Part shown: positions 1 through 6,489 of the stretch, piece after piece
Layout of the letters: every line of letters starts with the position of its first letter
Position numbering within the stretch: position 1 is the stretch's first letter
From: Candidatus Neoanaerotignum tabaqchaliae
Lineage (GTDB): Bacteria > Bacillota > Clostridia > Lachnospirales > Anaerotignaceae
Reading direction: 5' to 3'
Assembly (NCBI GenBank): GCA_904420235.1
Contig: CAJFUS010000064.1
Coordinates: forward strand, 1-9,470
Length of the DNA stretch: 9,470 nucleotides
Translations under genes and position numbers: made by a program
Notes under the pieces: generated by a model
Database searches by the model: none
Seen by the model: only the letters and a program-made list of their open reading frames with translations
What the model was told of the DNA's origin: nothing

Positions 1-212
1 AAAATGAAAAACTATGTTTTAAAATACAAATATATTTATTTATGACTGCGGAAAAGTTTCCGGCTTGGAAGAAAAAAATTAGAAAGGGATACAAGCTCAT
101 AACTTGTATAAAGAATATGTTTAATTTTAATCTTTCGGGTGGAGCTGATTATAAAAGCCATGCTCAATTTAACATGGCTTGGAATTTTCGGTGGCGTTTT
201 AATATTAGGTTG
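1..212. other. Intergenic region downstream of the HAD phosphatase; no gene supported
   Basis: This AT-rich stretch holds no reading frame with a ribosome site. It contains two small inverted repeats: a 7-bp stem at 89-95/103-109, and the 8-bp stem at 155-162/173-180 listed separately as a terminator. A minus-strand frame is open from an ATG at 100-98 to the window edge, but it has no Shine-Dalgarno sequence and low-complexity content, so I do not call it. Confidence 0.5.
151..180 (-). terminator. Putative terminator of the HAD phosphatase gene
   Basis: A perfect 8-bp inverted repeat (AAGCCATG at 155-162, CATGGCTT at 173-180) has a 10-nt loop. On the minus strand the stem runs into TTTTAT. 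It starts about 33 nt past the stop codon of the minus-strand phosphatase gene, where a Rho-independent terminator is expected. The stem is short, so confidence is moderate. Confidence 0.6.
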
Positions 213-1028
213 TTATATGTATTTCTCAAGTATGGCGGCAACTCCGAAATTATCGCAGGAAGGGGCAACAATGTCGGCGCCGGATTTAAGAGAACTGTCG
301 GCATTTTCCATAATAACGCCGGTTCCAGCGAATTTAAGCATGTCCATGTCGTTTTCGTTATCGCCGAAGGCTATTATGTTTTCCCTGTCTATATTGAGCA
401 TTTGAGCCAATTCCCTAAGGGCGGAGCCTTTTGTGGCCTTTGGAGAGCCTATTTCTATGTTGTCTGGCGATGACGTTGTTACGCAGGCATCTATGCTTTT
501 ATTTATGTTGACGCGGAAATTCTCTCTTAATGACATACTTTGGAATATAAGATTTATGTTTTCTATTTTGTTTATGTTTTCTTTTAAAATAATATATAAA
601 TCGTCCACAGAAATTCTTGTGGATTTTATATAATTAATCCGTGTTTGTGAAAAGCCGGCATTTTCAAGACTTTTAAGATGCGCTCGGCTTATATAAGCTT
701 GTCCGTCTATAAAAATCTCGGTTATAATATCAAGGCCGGAAGACATATTAAATATCTTTTCCGATGTATAGGGATTAAGGCAGTTTGATATTATGGGCTT
801 TTTATCTCCGCGCCTGTATACGGAAGCACCGTTTGATGCTATTATATATTTGGCGGAAGGTATTTCCATTACGGCCGGAGGTATTGAAAACAGCGGTCTT
901 CCGGTTGCGGGCACAAGTATGGCGCCTTTTTCATGGGCCTTTTCAAGTATGGCCGCAAGTCGAGGTGTTATTTCCTTTTTGGCGTTAAGAAATGTTCCGT
1001 CTAAATCCGAAGCTATAATTTTAATCAT
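213..1028 (-). CDS. HAD-superfamily Cof-type hydrolase (sugar-phosphate phosphatase-like)
   Basis: This 271-residue protein is a cytosolic, Mg-dependent HAD phosphatase of the Cof subfamily, whose members usually dephosphorylate sugar phosphates, FMN or related small phosphates. All four HAD motifs are visible. Motif I is SDLDGT, with nucleophile D8 and acid/base D10. Motif II is PATGR, with T42. Motif III contains K200 in ATKG. Motif IV is GDNENDMDM at 222-230. The long segment between motifs II and III is the C2-type cap that sets substrate choice. The length is normal for Cof proteins. The ATG start is supported by AAGGAG at 1036-1041, 7 nt upstream, and by a promoter. It is transcribed away from the small gene at 1099. 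Family assignment is firm, but the substrate cannot be read from sequence, and paralogues of this family are numerous and often promiscuous. Confidence 0.93.
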   Translation of the reverse strand: MIKIIASDLDGTFLNAKKEITPRLAAILEKAHEKGAILVPATGRPLFSIPPAVMEIPSAKYIIASNGASVYRRGDKKPIISNCLNPYTSEKIFNMSSGLDIITEIFIDGQAYISRAHLKSLENAGFSQTRINYIKSTRISVDDLYIILKENINKIENINLIFQSMSLRENFRVNINKSIDACVTTSSPDNIEIGSPKATKGSALRELAQMLNIDRENIIAFGDNENDMDMLKFAGTGVIMENADSSLKSGADIVAPSCDNFGVAAILEKYI

Positions 1029-1049
1029 ATTAATTCTCCTTTTAAATAT

Positions 1050-1078
1050 ATAGTAGCAGAATTTTTAAAAGTGTTCAA
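1050..1078 (-). promoter_or_regulatory. SigA-type promoter of the HAD phosphatase gene
   Basis: Read on the minus strand, TTGAAC (1073-1078) and TACTAT (1050-1055) are separated by 17 nt, the ideal spacing for a housekeeping promoter. Transcription would begin around 1043, leaving a short leader that carries the ribosome site. The leader matches the HAD gene and no other. Confidence 0.65.
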
Positions 1079-1085
1079 TAAAAAC

Positions 1086-1090
1086 GGAGG
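1086..1090 (+). promoter_or_regulatory. Ribosome binding site of the small gene at 1099
   Basis: GGAGG lies 8 nt before a GTG codon on the plus strand. It is the main reason for treating the 48-codon frame that follows as a real gene. It sits beside the HAD promoter but on the opposite strand. Confidence 0.55.
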
Positions 1091-1098
1091 CGTAATTT

Positions 1099-1245
1099 GT
1101 GAAAGTGAAAAATATAGTAAAAAAGTATAAATTTATAAGATACAAAGTATACCCGGCCGCAAGGCTTGCGAGGAATATTTTTGTTATAGCTGTTTTTTTA
1201 AAGGGATTTTACAATAAGGCCGAAAGTGTTAAAAAACTTAGATAA
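1099..1245 (+). CDS. Small basic protein of unknown function (48 aa)
   Basis: I do not recognise this protein. The frame begins with GTG, preceded by a strong GGAGG at 8 nt, and ends with TAA. The product is very basic, with Lys/Arg spread over the whole length. It has a hydrophobic stretch NIFVIAVFL (residues about 26-34) flanked by positive charges (ARLAR before, KGFYNK after). That pattern would suit a short membrane-associated peptide, but the stretch is short for a full membrane span. It is divergent from the HAD phosphatase and followed by a hairpin with a T run, so it could form its own short transcript. I saw no convincing promoter for it in the roughly 70-bp divergent spacer. The codons resemble those of its neighbours. 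A chance frame remains possible. Confidence 0.5.
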   Translation: MKVKNIVKKYKFIRYKVYPAARLARNIFVIAVFLKGFYNKAESVKKLR

Positions 1246-1281
1246 AAGTTTAGTAATGTAAAATTTAAAATATACTTTTAT

Positions 1282-1324
1282 AAACCGGATTGATATAAAA
1301 TTATTATATTTTTCCGGCTTTTTT
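1282..1324 (+). terminator. Putative terminator after the small gene
   Basis: CCGGA (1285-1289) pairs with TCCGG (1313-1317). Inside it, ATATAA (1293-1298) pairs with TTATAT (1304-1309). The structure is followed by CTTTTTT at 1318-1324. A-T pairs extend the base beyond one mismatch. It sits 40 nt after the small gene's stop and well upstream of the next promoter, which fits a Rho-independent terminator of moderate strength. Confidence 0.55.
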
Positions 1325-1384
1325 ATTAAAAAATATCCAATGCCAATGGTTTAAAGGAGTTTGTTATTGTATTAGTTTAATAAA

Positions 1385-1403
1385 ATTAAATTATTTGTTT
1401 AAT
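1385..1403. promoter_or_regulatory. Candidate operator (inverted repeat upstream of the operon promoter)
   Basis: ATTAAA (1385-1390) and TTTAAT (1398-1403) form an inverted repeat with a 7-nt centre, ending 5 nt before the -35 box. XRE regulators bind short dyads near their own promoters, so this could be an autoregulatory site. In such AT-rich DNA a repeat like this can arise by chance. Confidence 0.25.
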
Positions 1404-1408
1404 CACTA

Positions 1409-1436
1409 TTGAAATCGGCAAAACATGTAGTATAAT
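1409..1436 (+). promoter_or_regulatory. SigA-type promoter of the regulator-potABCD operon
   Basis: TTGAAA (1409-1414) and a perfect TATAAT (1431-1436) are separated by 16 nt. Transcription would start near 1443, giving a leader of about 56 nt before the GTG start at 1499. No further promoter or terminator is evident before 6372, so this one probably serves all five genes. Confidence 0.75.
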
Positions 1437-1498
1437 GTTTTTGGTTTAGCAATAATAATATTAAAATTTAGTATATATAATCATCAGGGGGCTTTATA

Positions 1499-2032
1499 GT
1501 GGATATAGGGTTAAGAATTAAAAAGCTCAGGCTTAAAAAAGGTCTTACTCTTGAGGAACTCGCGAGCCGCTGTGAACTTACGAAAGGATTTCTTTCGCAG
1601 CTGGAAAGAAATCTTACATCACCTTCAATAGCGACGCTTTATGATATTTTGGAAGCATTGGGAACCTCACTTTCGGACTTTTTTAAAGAGGAGCAGGACG
1701 AGAAATGTGTGTTCCAGAAAAACGATTTTTTTGTTGATGAAAGAGACGGCTACACTGTTAACTGGGTTATACCAAACTCACAGAAAAACGAGATGGAGCC
1801 GATAGTTGTTGAAATTGAGCCGGGAATGAAGACTTTTGACGTTAATCCGAACGATGGCGAGGAGTTCGGCTATGTTCTTGAGGGACGCGTAGTGCTTGTT
1901 AACGGCGAGAAGGAGTATACGGTTAAGAAGGGAGAAACCTTCTATCTTAACGGCAAAAATTTTCATTATATAAAAAACGAGAGGAAAACCAAGGCGGTTG
2001 TACTTTGGGTATCAACGCCGCCACTATTTTGA
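1499..2032 (+). CDS. XRE-family HTH regulator with C-terminal cupin domain (PuuR-like)
   Basis: This 177-residue transcription regulator is probably the controller of the polyamine importer that follows. Residues about 5-60 form an XRE helix-turn-helix (LTLEELASRCELTKGFLSQL covers the core). Residues about 105-172 form a cupin_2 beta-barrel (GEEFGYVLEGRVVL, then the later FHYIKN strand), ending in the WVSTPPLF tail common in this group. The layout and length match PuuR, the E. coli putrescine-utilisation repressor. In the cupin, the position where PuuR has His before GEE is Asn (N118), while H156 is kept, so a classic metal site looks incomplete. GTG is chosen as start because AGGGGG lies 7 nt upstream. 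The stop is 15 nt before potA, so co-transcription is expected. Whether it represses or activates, and whether it senses a polyamine, is inference from context. Confidence 0.9.
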   Translation: MDIGLRIKKLRLKKGLTLEELASRCELTKGFLSQLERNLTSPSIATLYDILEALGTSLSDFFKEEQDEKCVFQKNDFFVDERDGYTVNWVIPNSQKNEMEPIVVEIEPGMKTFDVNPNDGEEFGYVLEGRVVLVNGEKEYTVKKGETFYLNGKNFHYIKNERKTKAVVLWVSTPPLF

Positions 2033-2047
2033 CGGGAGGCTTTTTAA

Positions 2048-3625
2048 TTGGAACCTGTAAAGCTTATACAATTCAAAAATATTGTTAAAAACTTTGACGG
2101 ACAGCTTGTTCTTAAAGGTATAAATCTTGATATATACGAAAACGAATTTGTTACTCTCCTTGGTCCGTCGGGCTGCGGAAAAACAACGCTTTTAAGGATA
2201 CTTGGCGGGTTTCTTACTCAAAACGAGGGCGAGGTAATATTCGGCGGCCAAGAAATAAGCAAGGTTCCGCCGTACAAAAGAGAAATAAACACAGTATTCC
2301 AAAAATATGCTCTTTTTCCAAACATGAACGTTTACGACAACGTGGCATTCGGCCTTAAGATAAAAAAAGAGCCGAAAGACGTTATACAGCAAAAGGTTAT
2401 GCGTATGCTTAAGCTGGTTGGCCTTGAGGACTATGGAAAAAGAAGCATAACTCAAATGAGCGGAGGGCAGCAGCAAAGGGTTGCCATAGCGAGAGCCCTT
2501 GTTAACGAGCCGAGGGTACTTTTGCTTGACGAGCCACTTGGGGCCCTTGACCTTAAGCTTAGGAAAGAAATGCAGCACGAGCTTAAAAGGATACAGCAGG
2601 AAGTTGGCATTACATTTATATATGTAACCCACGACCAAGAGGAAGCCCTTACAATGTCCGACAAAATTGTTGTTATGAAGGACGGGGAAATACAGCAGAT
2701 AGGCACTCCAACGGATATATACAACGAGCCTAAAAACGTGTTTGTGGCAAATTTCATAGGCGAAAGCAACATTATTGACGGCGTTATGACAAAGGACTAT
2801 GAGGTTGTTTTTGAGGACAAAAAATTTGAATGTGTTGATTCCGGTTTTGAGGAAAATGAGAAGGTTGATGTTGTTATAAGGCCGGAGGACATAGACATAG
2901 TTGCAAAAGAGCAGGGCAAATTAAAGGGTATTGTTAAATCGGTGCTTTTTAAAGGCGTTCATTATGAAACCATAGTTGAAACAAGGGCCGGAACAAGCAT
3001 TACCGTTAAGATGAACGTTTCGGAGGATAATTCGGTTTATAACGTAAGAGCCAACGAGAGAATGAGCGCCAACGATTTTTATCTTGACGCCGCCGACGTT
3101 GACGAGCTTACGGAAGCCGACATAATAGCGAGAGCTGACGCTCAGGCATGGAACCCTGAAACCGACGAGTTTGTTTCAATAAACAAAGTAGAGTATAAGA
3201 TAAATAAACAAAACGGAACATATCCCGTTACGTTTTCAACAAAAGCCGGAACAATGGTTACGGCAAACATGATTGTGGCCGACGAGAACAAAAAAGTAAG
3301 CAGCGAGTATAACGAAGAGATATTTGCCGTTAATTTCTTCAAAAAAATTGACGAGATTAAAGAAAGCGTAGCCCTTGAAACAGACCTTAGAACTTGGGCA
3401 AACGCCTCGGCTTGGAGCCTTGACGACGACACTGCCGTTGACATAACCTATGTGGAGTATGATTTTGACCCAGAGAATATAGTGCCCGGAGAATATTCGG
3501 TAACATTTAAAACAGAAGGCTATCAGTATAAAATAGACACCACAAAGGAGTATAAAGAAGGGGATATTGTGGGCCTTACGTTTGACCCGGAGGATATACA
3601 TATAATGTCTAAGGAAAGGAGCTGA
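2048..3625 (+). CDS. potA: Spermidine/putrescine ABC importer ATPase PotA, with a two-repeat insertion in the TOBE domain
   Basis: This is the cytoplasmic ATP-hydrolysing subunit that powers polyamine import through PotBC. The nucleotide-binding domain (about 5-240) is complete: Walker A GPSGCGKTT (39-47), Q-loop Q85, signature SGGQQQRVAIARA, Walker B VLLLDEP (157-163) and switch His H195 in THDQEEA. A TOBE-type regulatory domain follows, with RPEDIDIV and FKGVHYETIVET, and it closes at GYQYKIDTTKEY and DPEDIHIM. Usual PotA proteins have about 350 residues and join those last two blocks directly. Here about 177 residues (313-489) lie between them as two tandem repeats, listed separately. Frame and codon use are continuous, so this is not a sequencing frameshift. 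TTG is taken as start, with GGGAGG 8 nt before it and no better alternative. PotB follows after 5 nt. The ATPase identity is certain; polyamine specificity rests on neighbours and family resemblance. Confidence 0.95.
   Translation: MEPVKLIQFKNIVKNFDGQLVLKGINLDIYENEFVTLLGPSGCGKTTLLRILGGFLTQNEGEVIFGGQEISKVPPYKREINTVFQKYALFPNMNVYDNVAFGLKIKKEPKDVIQQKVMRMLKLVGLEDYGKRSITQMSGGQQQRVAIARALVNEPRVLLLDEPLGALDLKLRKEMQHELKRIQQEVGITFIYVTHDQEEALTMSDKIVVMKDGEIQQIGTPTDIYNEPKNVFVANFIGESNIIDGVMTKDYEVVFEDKKFECVDSGFEENEKVDVVIRPEDIDIVAKEQGKLKGIVKSVLFKGVHYETIVETRAGTSITVKMNVSEDNSVYNVRANERMSANDFYLDAADVDELTEADIIARADAQAWNPETDEFVSINKVEYKINKQNGTYPVTFSTKAGTMVTANMIVADENKKVSSEYNEEIFAVNFFKKIDEIKESVALETDLRTWANASAWSLDDDTAVDITYVEYDFDPENIVPGEYSVTFKTEGYQYKIDTTKEYKEGDIVGLTFDPEDIHIMSKERS
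2984..3514 (+). repeat. Two tandem Ig-like protein repeats inserted in PotA
   Basis: PotA residues 313-398 and 399-489 align as two diverged copies. RAGTSITVKMNV aligns with KAGTMVTANMIV, SANDF with AVNFF, ADAQAW with ANASAW, VEYKI with VEYDF, and GTYPVTF with GEYSVTF. The spacing between matching residues is 86-91. The pattern (an NDF strand, an acidic helix-like stretch, A-x-A-x-AW, then G-x-Y-x-VTF and a valine/threonine-rich strand) resembles the Ig-like repeats of Firmicutes cell-surface proteins. That resemblance is from memory and untested. Copy 1 begins exactly where the TOBE strand is interrupted. Confidence 0.75.
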
Positions 3626-3630
3626 TTTTA

Positions 3631-4473
3631 GTGAGACAGTTTAAAACAATGGCCTATCCTTATGTTGTTTGGATATGCCTTCTTATAGTTGCTCCTATGC
3701 TGCTTATACTTATGTACGCCTTCACAACAAAAGGAAACAGTGTAACAACAATACAGTTCACTTTCAGTAATTTTGCAAAGTTTTTCAGCGACCCTATATT
3801 CCTTGACGTACTTAAAAGGTCTCTTATTATAGCCGTTGCCACAACGATTATATGTATAATACTGGGCTATCCTGCGGCATACATAATAGCCAATTCCGAA
3901 GGCAGAAAAAAATATATGCTTATAATGCTTGTTACTATACCAACATGGATTAACATGCTTGTGCGTACATACGCGTGGATGGGAATGCTTCAGGATGACG
4001 GTCTTATAAACACCATTTTGGGCTTTTTGGGAATAGGGCCGATAAAAATGATTCACACAGGCTTTGCGGTTATATTAGGAATGGTTTATAATTTCATACC
4101 GTTTATGATACTTCAAATATATACGTCCTTAACAAAAATGGACAAAAGTCTTTTGGAAGCCGCCAGTGATTTAGGGGCCAATAAAGTTCAGGCCTTTTTA
4201 AGAGTAACACTGCCTCTTTCTCTTCCGGGAGTTATAAGCGGAATAACGCTTGTTTTTCTTCCGGCCGTTTCAAGTTTCTTTATACCAAAGCTGCTTGGCG
4301 GAGGACAATATGTGCTTATTGGAAACGTAATAGAAAATCAGTTCCTTACATCGGGAGACTGGAATTTTGGAAGCGCCATATCCCTTATAATGGCCGTTAT
4401 AATAATGATTTCCATGTACGTTACAAAGAAGCTTGACAAAGGCGAGGAAATGATGGGAGGCGGAGGAAAGTGA
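3631..4473 (+). CDS. potB: Spermidine/putrescine ABC importer permease PotB
   Basis: This is one of the two inner membrane channel subunits of the polyamine importer, 280 residues, close to the family norm. It starts with a hydrophobic span at about 10-30 and has further spans typical of a six-helix binding-protein-dependent permease (about 62-88, 98-118, 143-165, 198-220 and 245-264). The cytoplasmic EAA loop that docks on the ATPase is clear at 176-200, beginning EAASDLGANK and ending PLSLPG. The conserved segment TIPTWINMLVRTYAW is characteristic of PotB-like proteins. The GTG start has AAGGAAAGGAG just upstream (3611-3621), 5 nt after potA stops. Its stop overlaps the potC start by 4 nt (GTGA), so translation of the two permeases is probably coupled. 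Family assignment is firm. Confidence 0.95.
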   Translation: MRQFKTMAYPYVVWICLLIVAPMLLILMYAFTTKGNSVTTIQFTFSNFAKFFSDPIFLDVLKRSLIIAVATTIICIILGYPAAYIIANSEGRKKYMLIMLVTIPTWINMLVRTYAWMGMLQDDGLINTILGFLGIGPIKMIHTGFAVILGMVYNFIPFMILQIYTSLTKMDKSLLEAASDLGANKVQAFLRVTLPLSLPGVISGITLVFLPAVSSFFIPKLLGGGQYVLIGNVIENQFLTSGDWNFGSAISLIMAVIIMISMYVTKKLDKGEEMMGGGGK

Positions 4474-5267
4474 AAAAAAGCGGAAAAATATTCTCAAAGG
4501 CGTTTTTGCTTTTGATGATGGTATTTTTTTACATGCCAATAGTTTATACTGTTATATTTTCCTTTAACTCAAAAAGGTCGCTCACTCGCTGGTCCGGCTT
4601 TTCGCTTCAATGGTATGAACGCATGCTTTCCGATGATACCATGATGAGCGCCCTTGGAACAACAATTACAATAGCTATATTGGCTACGGCAATATCAACG
4701 GTTATAGGCACAATAACGGCGATAGGACTGTCAAAATCAAATAAAATACTTAAATCCATTGTGGAACGAATAAACGATTTTCCTATAATGAATCCTGAAA
4801 TAGTTACTGCCATAGGGCTTTTAATGTTTTTCAGCGCCCTTGGAGTGCAGAAGGGATATTTAACAATGTTGGCGGCTCATGTAATGTTTTGTACGCCGTA
4901 CGTAATGCTAAGCGTTGGGCCGAAACTAAGGTCTCTTGACCCCAATATAGCCGATGCCGCCCTTGATTTGGGGGCCACTCCTTGGCAGGCTCTTATAAAA
5001 GTTATAATACCGCAGATAATGCCGGGAGTTATTTCAGGCGCCCTTATAGCTTTTACAATGTCATTTGACGACTTTATAATATCTTATTTTGTAACCGGAA
5101 ACGGAGTAAGCAACATATCAATACTTGTTTACACCATGAGCAAGCGTATAAATCCTTCAATAAACGCGCTTTCCACCGTAATAATATTTATAATAACGGT
5201 AGCTCTGGTAATTATAAATGTTTTACCTTTATTAAAATCAAAAAAACAGAAAGGGGTTAAGGAATGA
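4470..5267 (+). CDS. potC: Spermidine/putrescine ABC importer permease PotC
   Basis: This is the second membrane channel subunit, pairing with PotB. It has 265 residues with a hydrophobic N-terminal span (about 8-31) and the remaining spans expected for the family. The EAA loop is at 162-186, beginning DAALDLGATPWQAL and ending IMPG. The SFDDFIISYFVTG stretch (198-210) is a PotC hallmark. The GTG start overlaps the potB stop by 4 nt. Possible ribosome sites are GGAGG at 4462-4466 (3 nt away, rather close) and GGGAGG at 4455-4460 (9 nt away). The tail is basic (KSKKQKGVKE), as expected for a cytoplasmic end. The stop overlaps the potD start by 4 nt (ATGA). Assignment is firm. Confidence 0.95.
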   Translation: MKKSGKIFSKAFLLLMMVFFYMPIVYTVIFSFNSKRSLTRWSGFSLQWYERMLSDDTMMSALGTTITIAILATAISTVIGTITAIGLSKSNKILKSIVERINDFPIMNPEIVTAIGLLMFFSALGVQKGYLTMLAAHVMFCTPYVMLSVGPKLRSLDPNIADAALDLGATPWQALIKVIIPQIMPGVISGALIAFTMSFDDFIISYFVTGNGVSNISILVYTMSKRINPSINALSTVIIFIITVALVIINVLPLLKSKKQKGVKE

Positions 5268-6361
5268 AAAAATTTATTTCTTTATTGGCGGTATGTGCAG
5301 TATCAGTTGTTTCTTTAGCAGGTTGCGGAGGTTCTCAGGGCTCAACGTCATCGTCAGTTGACGCAGTTGAGAAATATGGCTCCGACACACTTAAACTGTA
5401 TAACTGGGGAGAGTACCTTGGAGAGGACGTAATAAGCAATTTTGAGGAGCAGTTTGGAGTTGACGTAATAGTTGAGTATTTCGATTCAAACGAAATGATG
5501 TATACAAAGCTTTTGTCGGGAGACTCTTATGATGTTCTTGTTCCCTCTGATTATATGATAGAAAGGCTTATAAAAGAGGATAGGCTTCAGAAACTTGATT
5601 TAAGTCTTATACCTAACATGGAATACCTTGCCGACGGAGTTAAAAACTTAGCTTTTGACCCTAACAACGAGTATTCGGTGCCTTATTTCTGGGGAACAGT
5701 AGGCATTGTTTATAACCACAACAATGTGCCTAAAGAAGTTGTAGAGGAGCAGGGATACAGCGTGCTTAAAAACACCGATTATAAGGGAAGAATTTACATG
5801 TACGATTCAGAGAGGGACTCTTTCATGGTTGCCCTTAAGGCCCTTGGCTACTCAATGAACACAGAAAATGAAGACGAGATAAACGAGGCCTATAACTGGC
5901 TTGTTGAGCTTAACAATACAATGGACCCTGTATATGTTACAGACGAGGTTATAGACAATATGGCCGGCGGAGCTATGGATATGGCAGTTGTTTACAGCGG
6001 CGACGCGGCTTATATACTTTCGGAAAACGAGGATATGAGCTATTCAATGCCAGCTGAGGGTACAAATATTTGGGTTGATTCTATGGTTATTCCTAAAAAC
6101 GCTGAGAATCCAAAATTAGCCCACGAGTTTATAAACTATATTCTTTCATATGACGCTTCCTATGACAACAGCTCAACAGTAGGATACGCCTCAACAAACA
6201 AAGAGGTTCTTGCCGATATGTCAGGCGAGGGCGGGGAGTATGAAGGAAATGAAGCGTACCTTCCAAGAGAGAACTATGAGAAGGACGAGGTATTTAACGA
6301 CAATGAGGTTTTAAGACAAATGCTTTCAGAGCTTTGGATTAAGGTTAAGGCTTCACAATAA
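5264..6361 (+). CDS. potD: Polyamine-binding lipoprotein PotD (ABC importer receptor)
   Basis: This extracellular receptor captures spermidine or putrescine and delivers it to PotBC. Residues 1-20 form a lipoprotein signal with lipobox LAGC, and C21 is the lipidated residue, followed by a Gly/Ser/Thr linker (22-31). The lipid anchor fits a Gram-positive cell. The mature part begins with the typical LKLYNWGEYLGEDVISNF. Residues matching the ligand pocket of E. coli PotD include W48, Y51, S95, Y97, W270 and D272 (in IWVDSMVIP), and Y308 in GYAS. In the DSERD segment (181-185), R184 and D185 match the Arg-Glu of E. coli PotD, but the preceding pocket Asp may be S182. Length is 365. The ATG start has AAAGGGG 7 nt upstream. 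It is the last gene before a strong terminator. Which polyamine is preferred cannot be read with certainty. Confidence 0.94.
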   Translation: MKKFISLLAVCAVSVVSLAGCGGSQGSTSSSVDAVEKYGSDTLKLYNWGEYLGEDVISNFEEQFGVDVIVEYFDSNEMMYTKLLSGDSYDVLVPSDYMIERLIKEDRLQKLDLSLIPNMEYLADGVKNLAFDPNNEYSVPYFWGTVGIVYNHNNVPKEVVEEQGYSVLKNTDYKGRIYMYDSERDSFMVALKALGYSMNTENEDEINEAYNWLVELNNTMDPVYVTDEVIDNMAGGAMDMAVVYSGDAAYILSENEDMSYSMPAEGTNIWVDSMVIPKNAENPKLAHEFINYILSYDASYDNSSTVGYASTNKEVLADMSGEGGEYEGNEAYLPRENYEKDEVFNDNEVLRQMLSELWIKVKASQ

Positions 6362-6371
6362 AATATTTGTT

Positions 6372-6403
6372 AAAAACGGCATGGCTTTGGCTGTGCCGTT
6401 TTT
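6372..6403 (+). terminator. Rho-independent terminator of the pot operon
   Basis: AAAAACGGCA (6372-6381) pairs perfectly with TGCCGTTTTT (6394-6403). The stem continues inward through two G-T pairs and a GGC/GCT-like core to a TTTG loop. It lies 10 nt after the potD stop and has a T run in its 3' arm. This is a strong candidate for the end of the five-gene transcript. Confidence 0.87.
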
Positions 6404-6489
6404 ACTTGTATCAATAAAACAACGCGGTGATTTCATCTATCCGATTTATATTTACAGCTTTATTATGCAAGTGGATAATTATTGCGCGT

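Noticed and set aside
1..100. Minus-strand frame open from ATG at 100-98 to the left edge
   Set aside because: There is no Shine-Dalgarno sequence before it, only about 33 codons are visible, and the content is what AT-rich noncoding DNA gives.
42..473. Plus-strand reading frame of 143 codons
   Set aside because: Most of it lies antisense to the 3' part of the HAD phosphatase, it has no ribosome site and its composition is not protein-like. It is a shadow frame.
1341..1375. AAAGGAG followed by a possible tiny frame ahead of the operon promoter
   Set aside because: The frames after it end within a few codons and start only at weak codons. No product is supported.
1443..1498. Possible riboswitch in the leader of the pot operon
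   Set aside because: The leader is only about 56 nt, AT-rich and without stable stems, so no known riboswitch class would fit.
2984..3514. Idea that the extra PotA segment is a frameshift, a second gene or an assembly join
   Set aside because: The frame is continuous, both flanks are the expected TOBE blocks in the same frame, and codon use is uniform. An in-frame insertion is the simpler reading.
3628..4056. Minus-strand frame of 142 codons opposite potB
   Set aside because: It is antisense to a strongly supported permease gene, and its Tyr/Cys/His-rich composition is typical of a shadow frame.
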